A DNA stretch of 64,000 nt from CADCVT01 sp036389155 (GCA_036389155.1 DASVQN010000035.1:124001-188000); one strand, 5' to 3'; shown: positions 15,217 to 24,657, numbered from the stretch's first letter. Made by a program: numbers and translations. The notes: generated by a model not told the origin, from the letters alone.

Positions 15217-16680
15217 ATGATGCCCGCCGTGCACGAGAACAAGTGGCTGACCCTCGTCGCGGTCTGCATCGCGACGTTCATGCTCCTGCTCGACATCACG
15301 ATCGTGAACGTCGCGCTCCCCGAGCTCAAGGAGGACCTGGGCGCGAGCTTCACCGACCTGCAGTGGGTCGTCGACGCGTACGCGCTGGCGCTCGCCGCGT
15401 TCCTCCTCCTCGCCGGCTCGCTCGCTGACCGCATCGGCCGCCGCCGGGTGTTCGCCTGGGGGCTCGTGCTCTTCGTCGCGGCCTCGATCGGCTGCGGCTT
15501 CTCCGAGTCGCCGACGGTGCTGAACCTCTTCCGCGCCCTCCAGGGCATCGGCGGCTCGGCGATGTTCGCGACGTCGCTGGCGCTGATCGCCGGCGCCTTC
15601 CACGGGGCCGACCGCGCGACGGCGATCGGCGCGTGGGGCGCGACGATCGGCGGCGCCGTGGCCATCGGCCCGCTCGTCGGCGGCCTCTGCACCGAGCACC
15701 TCGGGTGGGAGTCGATCTTCTTCCTCAACGTCCCGATCGGCGTGCTCGCCGTGTTCGTGACGCTGCGCTACGTCGCCGAGTCCACGCAGCCCGGGGCGCG
15801 GCGGATCGACTGGCCGGGCGCGGCCACGTTCAGCGCCGCGCTGTTCCTGCTCGTCTTCGCGCTCGTGCGCGGCAACGCCGAGGGCTGGGGGAGCGGGATC
15901 ATCCTGGCGTGCCTGGCGTGGAGCGTCGCGCTGCTGCTCGTCTGGCTGGTCGTCGAGCTGCGGGTGGAGGACCCGACGTTCGACCTCAGCCTCTTCCGCA
16001 ACCGCTCGTTCAACGGCGTCTCGGTCGCGGCCTTCGGGCTGTCGGCGTCGATGTTCGCGATGTTCCTCTACCAGACGCTGTTCATCCAGAACCAGCTCGG
16101 CTACGGCCCGCTCGACGCCGGCCTGCGCTTCCTGCCGACGACGCTCGTCAGCTTCTTCGTCGCACCGATCGCGGCGCGGCTCACGCAGCGCTACCCGGCG
16201 CGCGTGTTCTTCGGCCTCGGGCTCGGGCTCGTCGGGATCGGCCTGCTGCTCATGCGCAACGTCGGCCCCGACTCGGACTGGACCGCGCTGCTGCCCGGCT
16301 TCGTCGTGGCCGGCGTCGGGGTCGGCTGCGCGAACCCGATCATCGCGTCGGTGGCCGTCGCGGTCGTCGAGCCGCGCGAGGCCGGCATGGCGAGCGGCAT
16401 CAGCGGCACGTTCCGCCAGGTCGGCATCGCCACTGGGATCGCGGCGCTGGGCGCCGTCTTCCAGTCGCGCCTGGCGGCGGGCGTGCCGGGCGACGCGCCG
16501 AACGAGGGCGCGTTCCTGGCGTCCGTGCCGCTGAAGAAGGTCCCGCCGGAGCTGCGCGACGCGGTGCACGCCGGCTTCGTCGGCGCCTTCGACGACATCC
16601 TGCTCATCGCCGCGCTCGTGGCGCTCGCGTCGGCGGTCGCCGCCGTCGCGCTCGTCCGCTCCGATGCAGCCGCTCATTGA
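15217..16680 (+). CDS. MFS drug:H+ antiporter, DHA2 (EmrB/QacA-like) family
   Basis: A 487-residue integral membrane protein with the length and pattern of 14-TM DHA2 exporters. TM1 carries the family motif LDITIVNVALPEL. The loop 2-3 motif is GSLADRIGRRRVF, and motif C-like Gly-Pro helices follow (GAVAIGPLVGG). It is likely to export a lipophilic cation or antibiotic by proton exchange; the substrate is unknown. ATG 15217 or the adjacent ATG 15220 can start it. It overlaps the downstream alpha/beta hydrolase gene by 17 bases, pointing to one transcript. Confidence 0.9.
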   Translation: MMPAVHENKWLTLVAVCIATFMLLLDITIVNVALPELKEDLGASFTDLQWVVDAYALALAAFLLLAGSLADRIGRRRVFAWGLVLFVAASIGCGFSESPTVLNLFRALQGIGGSAMFATSLALIAGAFHGADRATAIGAWGATIGGAVAIGPLVGGLCTEHLGWESIFFLNVPIGVLAVFVTLRYVAESTQPGARRIDWPGAATFSAALFLLVFALVRGNAEGWGSGIILACLAWSVALLLVWLVVELRVEDPTFDLSLFRNRSFNGVSVAAFGLSASMFAMFLYQTLFIQNQLGYGPLDAGLRFLPTTLVSFFVAPIAARLTQRYPARVFFGLGLGLVGIGLLLMRNVGPDSDWTALLPGFVVAGVGVGCANPIIASVAVAVVEPREAGMASGISGTFRQVGIATGIAALGAVFQSRLAAGVPGDAPNEGAFLASVPLKKVPPELRDAVHAGFVGAFDDILLIAALVALASAVAAVALVRSDAAAH

Positions 16681-17530
16681 GCACCGGCTCGAGCTCGGCG
16701 GGTACGACACGCGGGCCCTCGAGCTCGAGGGGGAGGGCGCGCCGGTCGTGCTGCTGCACGGCTACGCCGACTCGGCCGACACGTGGCGGCACGTGCTCGA
16801 CCGGCTGGCGCGCGAGGACCGCCGCGCGCTCGCGATCGACCTGCCGGGGTTCGCGACGGCGGACGCGCTGGACGACGGCCCCGTCCTGCCGCAGCTCGAC
16901 GCGGCGGCGGTCGCGGCGGTGCAGTACGCCCACGAGCAGGCGGGCGGGACGCCGGTCCTCCTCGGCGGCAACTCGCTGGGCGGGGCGCTCGCGCTGCGCG
17001 CCGCCGAGCGGGAGGACCTGCCGCTCGCCGGCATCGTCCCCGTCGCCCCCGCCGGCCTCGACATGCCGCGCTGGTTCGGGCTGATCGAGCGCGACCCGAT
17101 CGTCCGCTGGATCCTCGCCGCCCCCGTCCCCCTGCCCGAGCAGGTGCTGCGCACCGCGGTGGGCGAGGCCTACCGCCAGCTCGCGTTCGCCAACCCCCGC
17201 CGGGCCGCCCGCGAGGTCGTGCGGGCGTTCACCGACCACCACCGCGACCGCGCCAGCGTCAACCGCATCCTCGACAACGGCCGCCGCCTCCTCCCCGAGC
17301 TCGAGCAGCCGTTCCGCCTCGACCGCATCCGCTGCCCGGTGCTGCTCGTCTGGGGCGACCGCGACCGGATGGTCACCCACCGCGGCGCCGAGGTCGTCGC
17401 CGACGCGCTGCCGGACACGAGGGTCGAGCTGCTGGCCGGCGTGGGGCACTGCCCGCAGATCGAGGCGGCCGAGCGCGTGGCCGAGCTGATCCTCGGCTTC
17501 GGCGCCAGGGCTTCACAGCGCACCGCTTGA
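16664..17530 (+). CDS. Alpha/beta hydrolase
   Basis: A 288-residue soluble alpha/beta-fold hydrolase. Oxyanion-hole strand VVLLHGYADSADTW, nucleophile elbow GGNSLGG (Ser), acid in LLVWGDRDRMV (Asp), and the catalytic His in GVGHCPQIE. The closest general match is to esterase/C-C hydrolase-like members; the substrate is unknown. It overlaps the MFS exporter gene by 17 bases upstream and shares TGATG with the ATPase regulator downstream, so the three form an operon. That pairing could mean the hydrolase acts on a compound handled by the exporter (inference). Confidence 0.88.
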   Translation: MQPLIEHRLELGGYDTRALELEGEGAPVVLLHGYADSADTWRHVLDRLAREDRRALAIDLPGFATADALDDGPVLPQLDAAAVAAVQYAHEQAGGTPVLLGGNSLGGALALRAAEREDLPLAGIVPVAPAGLDMPRWFGLIERDPIVRWILAAPVPLPEQVLRTAVGEAYRQLAFANPRRAAREVVRAFTDHHRDRASVNRILDNGRRLLPELEQPFRLDRIRCPVLLVWGDRDRMVTHRGAEVVADALPDTRVELLAGVGHCPQIEAAERVAELILGFGARASQRTA

Positions 17531-19530
17531 TGGGCGATGATCGGCGCGTGGCGACGCTCGGAGATCGCCTGGTCGCCAGAGACCGGGAGCAGTTCGTCGG
17601 GCGCGACGACGAGCTCGCGTTCTTCAGCGCGCTGCTGGCGGCCGATCCGCCGCCCAAGAACGTCGTGCTCGTCCACGGGCCGGGCGGGATCGGGAAGAGC
17701 ACGCTGCTGCGGGAGTTCGCGCGCCGCGCGGAGGCCGCCGGTCGCGGGCCGTTCCTGATCGAGGGGCGCGAGATCGCCCCGGACCCCGACCAGCTCGAGG
17801 AGGTCCTGGTCGGCGTGGCGAACGAGCCGCGCCCGCTCGTCCTCTTCGACACCTACGAGCGCATGACGGCGATCGGCGGCTGGCTGCGCCGCCGCTTCCT
17901 GCCCTCCCTCCCGTCGGGGGCGCTCGTCGTCCTGGCGGGACGGCGCAGGCCCGAGCCGGAGTGGTTCGAGGGCGGGTGGGAGCGCGTGACGGTGGAGCTC
18001 GAGCTGAGGCCCATGGAGGCCGGCGACGCGCGCGCCCTCGCACGCTCGCACGGGATCGACGACGACGAGGCGGTCGCGCCGCTGCTCGAGTGGGCGCAGG
18101 GCTCGCCGCTCGCGCTCTCGCTCGGCGCCGACGCCGCGGCCGAAGGCGACTGGCGCCCGGAGTACGTCGACGAGCGCCCGGACCTCGTCCGCGCGATCCT
18201 GCGCCGCCTGACCGAGCCGGAGCTGGAGGGCGGCAGCGAGCCCGAGGCGCTCGCGGTGGCGGGGATCGCGCGCGTCGTCACGCCGCGGCTGCTGCGCGAC
18301 GTGCTGCCGGGGGTCGACGCCGACGCCGCGCACGCCTGGCTCGGCTCGCTCTCGTTCGCCGACCAGGTCGCGGACGGCATCGCGCTGCACGACCTGGTGC
18401 GCAAGGCGGTGCGCGCCGACCTCGTCCGCCGGCGCCCCGAGCACGAGCGCGAGCTGCGCCGCCGCGTCGCCGACCACCTGCACGCGCGCGCCGCGTCCGG
18501 CGAGCTGCGGCTCATGACCGACCTCGCCGACCTCGTCCAGAACCCCGCGCTGCGCTGGGGCCTGGGCGCGGAGGGCGCGATCGGCCTGCGCGTCGACGCG
18601 CTGCACCGCGACGACCTGCCCGAGCTGCGCGAGCGCCTGCTGCGCCGCCACGGCGGCGGCGGGGGCTTCGAGGACTGGTGGGCGGTGACGGAGAGGCTGC
18701 TCGAGCGCGCGCCGCAGCGCGCCGTCCTCGTGCGCGACGCGACTGAGGGCCTCTGCGGCTACTCGTACGCGGTCACCCCGGCCAGCGCGCCCGCGGCGGC
18801 GGCGGAGGACCCGATCCTCGGCCCGTGGCTCGAGCACGCGCGTGAGCACGCCGAGGGCGGCCAGGCGATCGTGTGGCGCGACGCGGTCGACATCTCCGCC
18901 TCGCGCGAGGGCGACGTGTCCTCGCCCGTGCTCGCCCTCGCGAACCTCGCGACCGTGCTGCGCTCGGGCCTGCGCAATCCGCGCTGGTCCTACCTGCCGA
19001 TCGATCCCGAGAACGAGGCGGCGGTCACGTTCGCGCGGCGCGTGAAGGCGCGCCACCTGCCCGAGATCGACTTCGTGGGCGCGCACGGCCGGATGGAGTG
19101 CTGGCTGCTCGACCACGGTCCCGGCGGGATGATCGGCGGGATCGTTCGCTCGGTCTACGCCGAGCTCGGGCTGCCGGCGCCGGAGGAGGCGCCGGTCGTC
19201 GCGGTCGACGCCGACGCGGTCCGCGACGCGCTGCGCGCGCTCGACCGGCCGACCGAGCTGGCCGCCTCCCCGCTCGCGCGCGGCGAGACGCCGGAGGAGC
19301 GGGCGGCGTCGGTGCGCGCCGCGCTCGGCGAGGCGGTCGACGCCGCGTTCGGCGACAGCGTGGAGGAGCGCCTGCTCGCCGGCGTGGTGCGCCGCGGCTA
19401 CCTCGACCCCGTCGGCAGCCACGAGGCGGCGGCGCACGACCTCCACCTGTCGCGGGCCACCTACTTCCGCAAGCTCAAGACGGCGAGCGACCGCGTCGCG
19501 GAGTGGGTCGTCAGCCGCGCGGCGAGCTGA
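17530..19530 (+). CDS. STAND-type ATPase with C-terminal helix-turn-helix
   Basis: A 666-residue protein. The N-terminal nucleotide-binding module has Walker A HGPGGIGKSTLL near residue 56 and a Walker B-like segment PLVLFDTYERM. A winged-helix-like middle follows. At the C-terminus a short HTH segment (HEAAAHDLHLSRATYFRKL) resembles the regulatory ends of FIS/AsiC-type proteins. There are no TPR repeats of the usual LAL type. Probably a signal-responsive transcription regulator with NTP-dependent switching; the ligand is unknown. Its ATG at 17530 overlaps the preceding hydrolase stop by one base. Confidence 0.75.
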   Translation: MGDDRRVATLGDRLVARDREQFVGRDDELAFFSALLAADPPPKNVVLVHGPGGIGKSTLLREFARRAEAAGRGPFLIEGREIAPDPDQLEEVLVGVANEPRPLVLFDTYERMTAIGGWLRRRFLPSLPSGALVVLAGRRRPEPEWFEGGWERVTVELELRPMEAGDARALARSHGIDDDEAVAPLLEWAQGSPLALSLGADAAAEGDWRPEYVDERPDLVRAILRRLTEPELEGGSEPEALAVAGIARVVTPRLLRDVLPGVDADAAHAWLGSLSFADQVADGIALHDLVRKAVRADLVRRRPEHERELRRRVADHLHARAASGELRLMTDLADLVQNPALRWGLGAEGAIGLRVDALHRDDLPELRERLLRRHGGGGGFEDWWAVTERLLERAPQRAVLVRDATEGLCGYSYAVTPASAPAAAAEDPILGPWLEHAREHAEGGQAIVWRDAVDISASREGDVSSPVLALANLATVLRSGLRNPRWSYLPIDPENEAAVTFARRVKARHLPEIDFVGAHGRMECWLLDHGPGGMIGGIVRSVYAELGLPAPEEAPVVAVDADAVRDALRALDRPTELAASPLARGETPEERAASVRAALGEAVDAAFGDSVEERLLAGVVRRGYLDPVGSHEAAAHDLHLSRATYFRKLKTASDRVAEWVVSRAAS

Positions 19531-20359
19531 GCGCGGCCTGCGGCTGCGCGCTGAACGTCGCGAAGCCCTCCGACGCGTGCGCGTCGATCTCGTAGCCCCT
19601 CAGGTACCGGTCGAAGAACTCCTGGTGGTCGTAGCCGAGCAGCTCGAGGTGCAGCTCGCCGACGATCCAGCGCACGCGGGGCAGCGGCGCGAACGCGTCG
19701 AAGATGTCGCCCTCGGCGCCCTCGACGTCGACCTTCAGCAGGTCGACGCGGTCGACGCCCAGCTCGTCGAGGATCGACGCGAGCGACCGCGTCGTCACCT
19801 GGACGCGGTCGTGCCGGTCGCGGGTCGGCTGCAGCGACGAGGCCCAGCTGTCCTTGGCGGCGTAGAAGTCGGCGGTGCCGTCGCGCGCGCCGACGGCGAC
19901 CTGGCGGATCTCGACGTTCGGGTCGTCGCCGACGTTGCGCTGCAGCAGCGCGAACGCCTTCGGGTCGGGCTCGAAGCCGTAGATCCTCGCGTCGGGGTAG
20001 CGCTCGCGGAAGGCGAGGATCGAGACGCCGATGTTGCTGCCGAGGTCGACGATCACCCCGGCGTGCTCGGGGAAGCCGACGTCGTACTCGCCGCCGCGCA
20101 GGACGCTCCACGCGCACGCGACGTCGAAGAACTGGGCGACCTCGAGCCGGCGCCGCCGCTCGCCCAGGGCGATCGTCGCCGTGAAGCGCGGCTCGGGCGC
20201 GAACGGGACGTGCCACGCCGCGAGCATGTACAGCGACGCCAGGAACAGCCGGACGTGCTCGAGCCGGGTCGCGCCGACGCTCGAGACCTTCCACGCGTCC
20301 CCGGCCACCTCCGGCAGCCGGCGCAGGATCCGCGCCGGCCTGGTGAGCGCGCTCGGCAT
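19511..20359 (-). CDS. FkbM-family SAM-dependent methyltransferase
   Basis: A 282-residue methyltransferase. SAM-binding motif I is VIVDLGSNIGVSIL; the acidic loop is IYGFEPDPKAF. The FkbM signature segment LLKVDVEGAEGDIF is clear. The family O-methylates sugars, polyketides or peptides. The N-terminal 60 residues include a basic region and a hydrophobic stretch (LFLASLYMLAAWHVPF), possibly a membrane contact. It converges with the STAND ATPase gene, overlapping by 20 bases at the 3' ends. No glycan gene cluster is adjacent, so the acceptor cannot be named. Confidence 0.88.
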   Translation of the reverse strand: MPSALTRPARILRRLPEVAGDAWKVSSVGATRLEHVRLFLASLYMLAAWHVPFAPEPRFTATIALGERRRRLEVAQFFDVACAWSVLRGGEYDVGFPEHAGVIVDLGSNIGVSILAFRERYPDARIYGFEPDPKAFALLQRNVGDDPNVEIRQVAVGARDGTADFYAAKDSWASSLQPTRDRHDRVQVTTRSLASILDELGVDRVDLLKVDVEGAEGDIFDAFAPLPRVRWIVGELHLELLGYDHQEFFDRYLRGYEIDAHASEGFATFSAQPQAALSSPRG

Positions 20360-20494
20360 GTGTCGTCCAACCCCTCCCTCGAGAACAGCGAGGAGGCCAC
20401 TACAGAGAGGGTCCGCCCGTTTGTCAAGGGCTCCTGAGCGAATGCGCTACGACGGCAGCGCCGGTTTTCGCGGGTACGATCGTTCTCGATCTCG

Positions 20495-21604
20495 ATGGGC
20501 CTCCCGATCCCGACACCCCCGCGACCCGACCAGGTCTCCGACGCCGCGGCGAACCTGTTCGACAAGGTCTTCCGCGGCGGCCTTGCGGACCTGCGCCCGA
20601 CGCCGGCGAAGATCATCCACGAGCAGGCCAAGTGCACCGTCTTCCGCTACCTGCGCTCGACCGACGCGCCCGACCGCGCCCTTCCCGTCCTGCTCGTGCC
20701 GCCGCTGGCCGCGCCCGCCCTCTGCTTCGACCTGCGCCGCGGCCACAGCCTCGCCGAGCACCTGCTGCGCCTCGGCCACCCCACCTACCTCGTCGACTAC
20801 GGCGCGATCTCCTACTCCGACCGCGAGCTCGGGCTCGAGCACTGGGTGGAGGAGGTCATCCCCACCGCCGTCCGGCGCGTGAGCGAGGACGCCGGCGGCG
20901 CGCCGGTGCAGGTCGTCGGCTGGTGCCTGGGCGGGATCATGTCGCTGCTGTCGATCGCGGGGGAGGACGACCTGCCGGTCAACTCGGCCGCGCTCGTCGC
21001 GAGCCCGTTCGACTTCACGCAGGTCCGCCTCATGGCGCCGATCCGCCCGATCGCAAATTTGACACAGGGGGCGTTGCTGACGCCGGTCTACCGCGCGCTC
21101 GGGGGCGCCCCGTCGCCGCTGGTGCGGCGCGCGTTCCAGCTGACGTCGATCGACAAGGAGATCACCAAGCCGATCGCGATGGCGCGCAACCTGCACGACC
21201 GCGAGTGGCTCGCGCAGGTCGAGGCCGTCGACCACTTCATGTCGCGGATGCACGCCTACCCCGGGCGCACCTTCGGCCAGCTCTACCACCAGTTCTTCCG
21301 CGTCAACGACCTGGCCGACGGGCACATGGTCCTCTCCGACCGCGAGATCGACCTCGCAGACGTGCGCGTCCCCGTGCTGTCGGTCGCGGGCGAGACCGAC
21401 GTGCTGGCGCCGCAGCCCGCGGTCCACCACGTCGCCGAGCTGCTGCCGAACAGCCCCGACGTCAGGCTCGAGACCGGCCCCGGCGGCCATCTCGGCGTCC
21501 TCACCGGCCGCTCGGCCAAGCGCGCGACGTGGCGCTACATCGACGAGTTCTTCGTCGAGCACGGCGCCGCCGCGCTGCCCGAGCGCCCGCCGCTCGCGGC
21601 GTAG
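20495..21604 (+). CDS. PhaC-like alpha/beta-fold acyltransferase/hydrolase (class III PHA-synthase related)
   Basis: A 369-residue protein resembling PhaC of class III/IV PHA synthases. Nucleophile elbow GWCLGG (Cys at residue 144), Asp in VAGETDVLAP, and His in TGPGGHLG give the Cys-Asp-His triad of PHA synthases rather than a Ser triad. The N-terminal PVLLVPPLAAPALCFDL and the YHQFFR region also fit. A PhaE or PhaR partner is not adjacent. It may polymerise hydroxyacyl-CoA or act on a related thioester. A TACGAT hexamer lies 14 bases before the ATG. Confidence 0.8.
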   Translation: MGLPIPTPPRPDQVSDAAANLFDKVFRGGLADLRPTPAKIIHEQAKCTVFRYLRSTDAPDRALPVLLVPPLAAPALCFDLRRGHSLAEHLLRLGHPTYLVDYGAISYSDRELGLEHWVEEVIPTAVRRVSEDAGGAPVQVVGWCLGGIMSLLSIAGEDDLPVNSAALVASPFDFTQVRLMAPIRPIANLTQGALLTPVYRALGGAPSPLVRRAFQLTSIDKEITKPIAMARNLHDREWLAQVEAVDHFMSRMHAYPGRTFGQLYHQFFRVNDLADGHMVLSDREIDLADVRVPVLSVAGETDVLAPQPAVHHVAELLPNSPDVRLETGPGGHLGVLTGRSAKRATWRYIDEFFVEHGAAALPERPPLAA

Positions 21605-21640
21605 CGCAACGCGTCTTGCGATCCCGCGCCGCGCCGCGGG

Positions 21641-21646
21641 TACATT
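21641..21646 (+). promoter_or_regulatory. Probable -10 box, leaderless L,D-transpeptidase gene
   Basis: TACATT, 7 bases before the GTG at 21654; TTGCGA about 20 bases further up is a weak -35 candidate. Confidence 0.45.
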
Positions 21647-21653
21647 CGCAACC

Positions 21654-22670
21654 GTGACCCTTCGGCGTCTCGTCGCGTTCTCCTGCCTGCTCGGCGCGCT
21701 CTGGGCCGCGCCGGCGAGCGCGCAGGACCCGCAGCAGCCCGAGCCGCCGCTCGAGCAGCGCCAGATCATCGCCGAGGGCGTCAAGGCCGGGGGGATCGAC
21801 CTCGGCGGCCAGAGCGTCGAGCAGGCGTCGCAGACGCTCGACCTCGCACTGCGCCCGCTCGTCGAGCGCGACGTGATCGTCCGGAGCGCCGGCCGCGAGT
21901 TCACGCTGACCAAGGACGAGGCGCAGGTGAAGTTCAACCCGCTGCGCACGGCCAAGCGCGCGTACTACGCGGGCCGCGACAAGGGCCCGGGCGTCGAGGT
22001 CGACCTCGCGCTGCGCCACAGCGACGACCGCGTGCGCGCGTTCGCCGAGCGGATCGACCGCGAGGTGTCGAAGAAGCCGAAGGACGCGAGCGTGCGCATC
22101 ACGCTCACCCAGATCTTCCTGCGCAAGGGGAAGATCGGCCGCACGATCAACGAGCACGAGCTCGCGCGGGCGATCGACAAGCTGCTCGACGACCCCGCGG
22201 CGGTGCGCGAGGTGCGCGCCAAGCTCAACCCGGATCGGCCGGCGGTTCGCACGCGTGACATCCGGCGCCGCTATGCGACCGTGCTCACCGTCGACCGCGA
22301 CCACCTCGTGCTGCGCCTCTTCAAGCACCTGCGCCACGCGCGGACGTACGACATCGCGCTCGGCCGCGCCGGCTTCGACACCCCGGGCGGGCTGTTCCAC
22401 ATCCAGAGCAAGCAGGTCAACCCGGTGTGGCACGTCCCCAACAGCGCGTGGGCGGGCTCGCTCGCCGGGCAGACGATCCCCGGCGGCGCGCCGAACAACC
22501 CGCTCAAGGCGCGCTGGCTCGGCGTCACCGGGTCGGTCGGCATCCACGGCACGGCCGAGGAGTGGACGGTCGGCACCCGCGCCTCGCACGGCTGCATCCG
22601 GATGCGGGTCGCCGACGTGATCGCGCTGTACCGCCGCGTCCCGGTCGGGACGCCCGTGCTGATCAGGTAG
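21654..22670 (+). CDS. Secreted L,D-transpeptidase (YkuD) with peptidoglycan-binding domain
   Basis: A 338-residue exported enzyme that would form or edit 3-3 peptidoglycan cross-links. Signal peptide 1-23. A PG-binding type 4 domain spans about 40-190 (GIDLGGQSVEQASQTLDL). The YkuD catalytic domain is about 215-338 with the signature GIHGTAEEWTVGTRASHGCIRM: catalytic Cys at 314, His before it, and an upstream HG pair. The GTG start at 21654 sits 7 bases after a -10-like box. It ends overlapping the convergent Fur gene by 8 bases. Confidence 0.92.
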   Translation: MTLRRLVAFSCLLGALWAAPASAQDPQQPEPPLEQRQIIAEGVKAGGIDLGGQSVEQASQTLDLALRPLVERDVIVRSAGREFTLTKDEAQVKFNPLRTAKRAYYAGRDKGPGVEVDLALRHSDDRVRAFAERIDREVSKKPKDASVRITLTQIFLRKGKIGRTINEHELARAIDKLLDDPAAVREVRAKLNPDRPAVRTRDIRRRYATVLTVDRDHLVLRLFKHLRHARTYDIALGRAGFDTPGGLFHIQSKQVNPVWHVPNSAWAGSLAGQTIPGGAPNNPLKARWLGVTGSVGIHGTAEEWTVGTRASHGCIRMRVADVIALYRRVPVGTPVLIR

Positions 22671-23106
22671 CGCCGATCGGGCTGCAGCGCGCGCAGCGGC
22701 CGCGGAGCACGACGTCGTGCGCCTCCACGGTCCAGCTCAGCCGCTCCGCGAGGCTGGCGATGGCGCGCTCGAGCTCGTCGTCCTCGTAGGAGGCGACGCT
22801 CCCGCAGCCGTCGCACACGATGTGGTGGTGGTGCTCGCCGCCGGCCCGCGCGGGCTCGTAGCGGACGACGCCCTCGCCGGCGTCGAGGCGCTGCACGAGC
22901 CGCAGCTCGTCGAGCACCTCGAGCGCGCGGTACACCGACGCCAGGCCGACCTCGGTCCCCTCGTCGCGCAGGGCGTCGGTGATCTCCCTCGCCGAGAGGC
23001 AGCAGCGCTGGCGGCCGAGCAGCTCGACGACCGTCCGCCGCGCGGAGCCGGCCCGGTAGCCGCGCCGCTCGAGCGTCGTGAGCGCGTGATCCGTCCAGTC
23101 GCCCAT
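22663..23106 (-). CDS. Fur-family metalloregulator (Fur/Zur-like)
   Basis: A 147-residue regulator. Winged helix about residues 10-80 with recognition region GLASVYRALEVLDE. The metal-site run HHHH is at 92-95. The structural zinc site is two CxxC pairs, C98/C101 and C138/C141. All the classical Fur/Zur features are present. Whether it senses iron, zinc or peroxide cannot be settled by sequence alone. The ATG at 23106 sits 9 bases after a TATCCT box. It converges with the L,D-transpeptidase gene, and an MFS gene follows upstream on the same strand. Confidence 0.9.
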   Translation of the reverse strand: MGDWTDHALTTLERRGYRAGSARRTVVELLGRQRCCLSAREITDALRDEGTEVGLASVYRALEVLDELRLVQRLDAGEGVVRYEPARAGGEHHHHIVCDGCGSVASYEDDELERAIASLAERLSWTVEAHDVVLRGRCARCSPIGAT

Positions 23107-23115
23107 CCCCGGGAG

Positions 23116-23121
23116 AGGATA
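23116..23121 (-). promoter_or_regulatory. Probable -10 box for the Fur-family gene
   Basis: TATCCT on the minus strand, 9 bases before the ATG at 23106. Confidence 0.4.
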
Positions 23122-23134
23122 CGGCGGCGCCGGC

Positions 23135-24553
23135 CTACGCCGGCTGGGGGCTGAGCTCGCGCTCGCGCCGCGCGCGCACGACGCGCGGGATCGCGAGCGA
23201 CGCCCCGAGCGCGAGCAGCGCGACGCCCGCCGACAGCGCGAACGCGTCGGTGTAGGCCGTCTCCGTCGCCGTCCTGCTGTTCCCGATGGTGTCCGCGGTG
23301 AGGATCACCGTGACGATCGCCGAGCCGAACGCGCCGCCGACGGTGCGGGCGATCGTGTTGATGCCGGTCGCGATCCCGACGTCGTGGCGGTCGACGGCGT
23401 CGACGATCAGGTTCGCCATGGCCGCGAACGAGAACGAGATGCCCGCGCCGAGCAGGACGCCGGCGATGACGAACTCCCAGACGTGGGCGTGCGCGAAGGC
23501 CAGCAGCGCGAACGACGACCCGGCGAGGACGGTGCCCGCGGCCAGCACGGCGCGGAAGCCGAAGCGGTTGCCGAGCATGCCGCCGATCGGGCCGGCGAAG
23601 AGCATGGTGACCGCGCTCGGGAGCATCACGAGCCCGGCGCCGGTGACGCTGAAGCCGAACCCGTAGCCGGTGCTCTTCGCCGCCTGCGCGAACTGCGGGA
23701 TGAGCAGGAACGAGCCGAACATCGCGACTCCGACGAGGAACCCGGTGACGTTGGTCGCCAGGACCGGCCGGCGGTTGAGGACGCGGATGTCGACGAGCGG
23801 CTGCTCGGTGCGCAGCTGCAGCGGCACGAACGCGGCGAGGATCGCGACCCCGCCGAGCAGCAGGCCGACGACCGTCGCCGAGCCCCAGCCGAGCTGGTTG
23901 GCCTTCGTGATGCCCAGCAGCAGCGCCACGAGGCCGCCGGACAGCACGGCGGCCCCGCGCCAGTCGACGCGGGTGCGCTCGCGCGCGGGCGACGGCGGGA
24001 CGTAGAACCACACGGCCACCGCGGCGGGCAGCGCCATCAGGCCGATCCAGAACAGGAGCGAGAGGTGCAGGTGGTCGACGATGAGGCCGGACAACGGCAG
24101 GCCGATGCCGCCGCCGATGCCGAACATCGCCGAGATCAGGCCGATCGCAGTGGCGCGCTTGTCGGCCGGCAGCTCGTCGTTGACGATGCCGAAGGCGAGC
24201 GGGAAGACGCCGCCCGCGACGCCCTGGACGACGCGCCCGGCGATGAGCACGCCGACCGAGTCGGCGAGCCCGCAGACGACGGAGCCGAGGGAGAAGATCG
24301 TGAGCACCACGGTCAGGACGCGGCCCTTGCCGAAGAGGTCGCCCAGCTTGCCGGCCAGCGGGGTGCACACCGAGGCGGAGAGCAGGTAGCCGGTGAGGAC
24401 CCACGACGAGGAGGACTGCGTCGTGTGGTACTCGTCGGTGATCTGCGGCAGCGCGGGCGCGACGACGGTCTGCGACAGCGCGTAGGCGAGCGCCGCGAGC
24501 AGCAGGGCGCCGATGACGGGCGCGACGGGCTTTCCGTGGACGGTGTGGGTCAT
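23135..24553 (-). CDS. MFS drug transporter, DHA2-type (TetR-controlled)
   Basis: A 472-residue multi-spanning exporter. TM1 ends VVAPALPQITDEY, loop 2-3 is GKLGDLFGKGRVL, and TM4-5 carries the Gly-rich GGVFPLAFGIVND. The number of hydrophobic segments (about 14) fits DHA2 efflux pumps. The ATG at 24553 was chosen because two regulator palindromes lie immediately upstream and a start further up would run through them. It is divergent from a TetR gene, the standard layout of substrate-induced efflux. Substrate unknown. Confidence 0.9.
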   Translation of the reverse strand: MTHTVHGKPVAPVIGALLLAALAYALSQTVVAPALPQITDEYHTTQSSSSWVLTGYLLSASVCTPLAGKLGDLFGKGRVLTVVLTIFSLGSVVCGLADSVGVLIAGRVVQGVAGGVFPLAFGIVNDELPADKRATAIGLISAMFGIGGGIGLPLSGLIVDHLHLSLLFWIGLMALPAAVAVWFYVPPSPARERTRVDWRGAAVLSGGLVALLLGITKANQLGWGSATVVGLLLGGVAILAAFVPLQLRTEQPLVDIRVLNRRPVLATNVTGFLVGVAMFGSFLLIPQFAQAAKSTGYGFGFSVTGAGLVMLPSAVTMLFAGPIGGMLGNRFGFRAVLAAGTVLAGSSFALLAFAHAHVWEFVIAGVLLGAGISFSFAAMANLIVDAVDRHDVGIATGINTIARTVGGAFGSAIVTVILTADTIGNSRTATETAYTDAFALSAGVALLALGASLAIPRVVRARRERELSPQPA

Positions 24554-24572
24554 GCGATCGTGGCACGCGGAA

Positions 24573-24591
24573 GCGGAACGTCCACTTCCGC
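24573..24591. promoter_or_regulatory. TetR operator palindrome 1
   Basis: GCGGAA-7 nt-TTCCGC, a perfect dyad between the MFS and TetR starts; 18 bases upstream of the MFS ATG. Confidence 0.75.
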
Positions 24592-24618
24592 GCCACACCA
24601 TAGCGACCGGAGCGGCAA

Positions 24619-24637
24619 GCGGAACGATGACTTCCGT
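24619..24637. promoter_or_regulatory. TetR operator palindrome 2
   Basis: GCGGAA-7 nt-TTCCGT, same half-sites and spacing as the first operator, centres 46 bp apart; 20 bases upstream of the TetR GTG. Confidence 0.72.
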
Positions 24638-24657
24638 CACACGGCTAGGCTTGGCGC

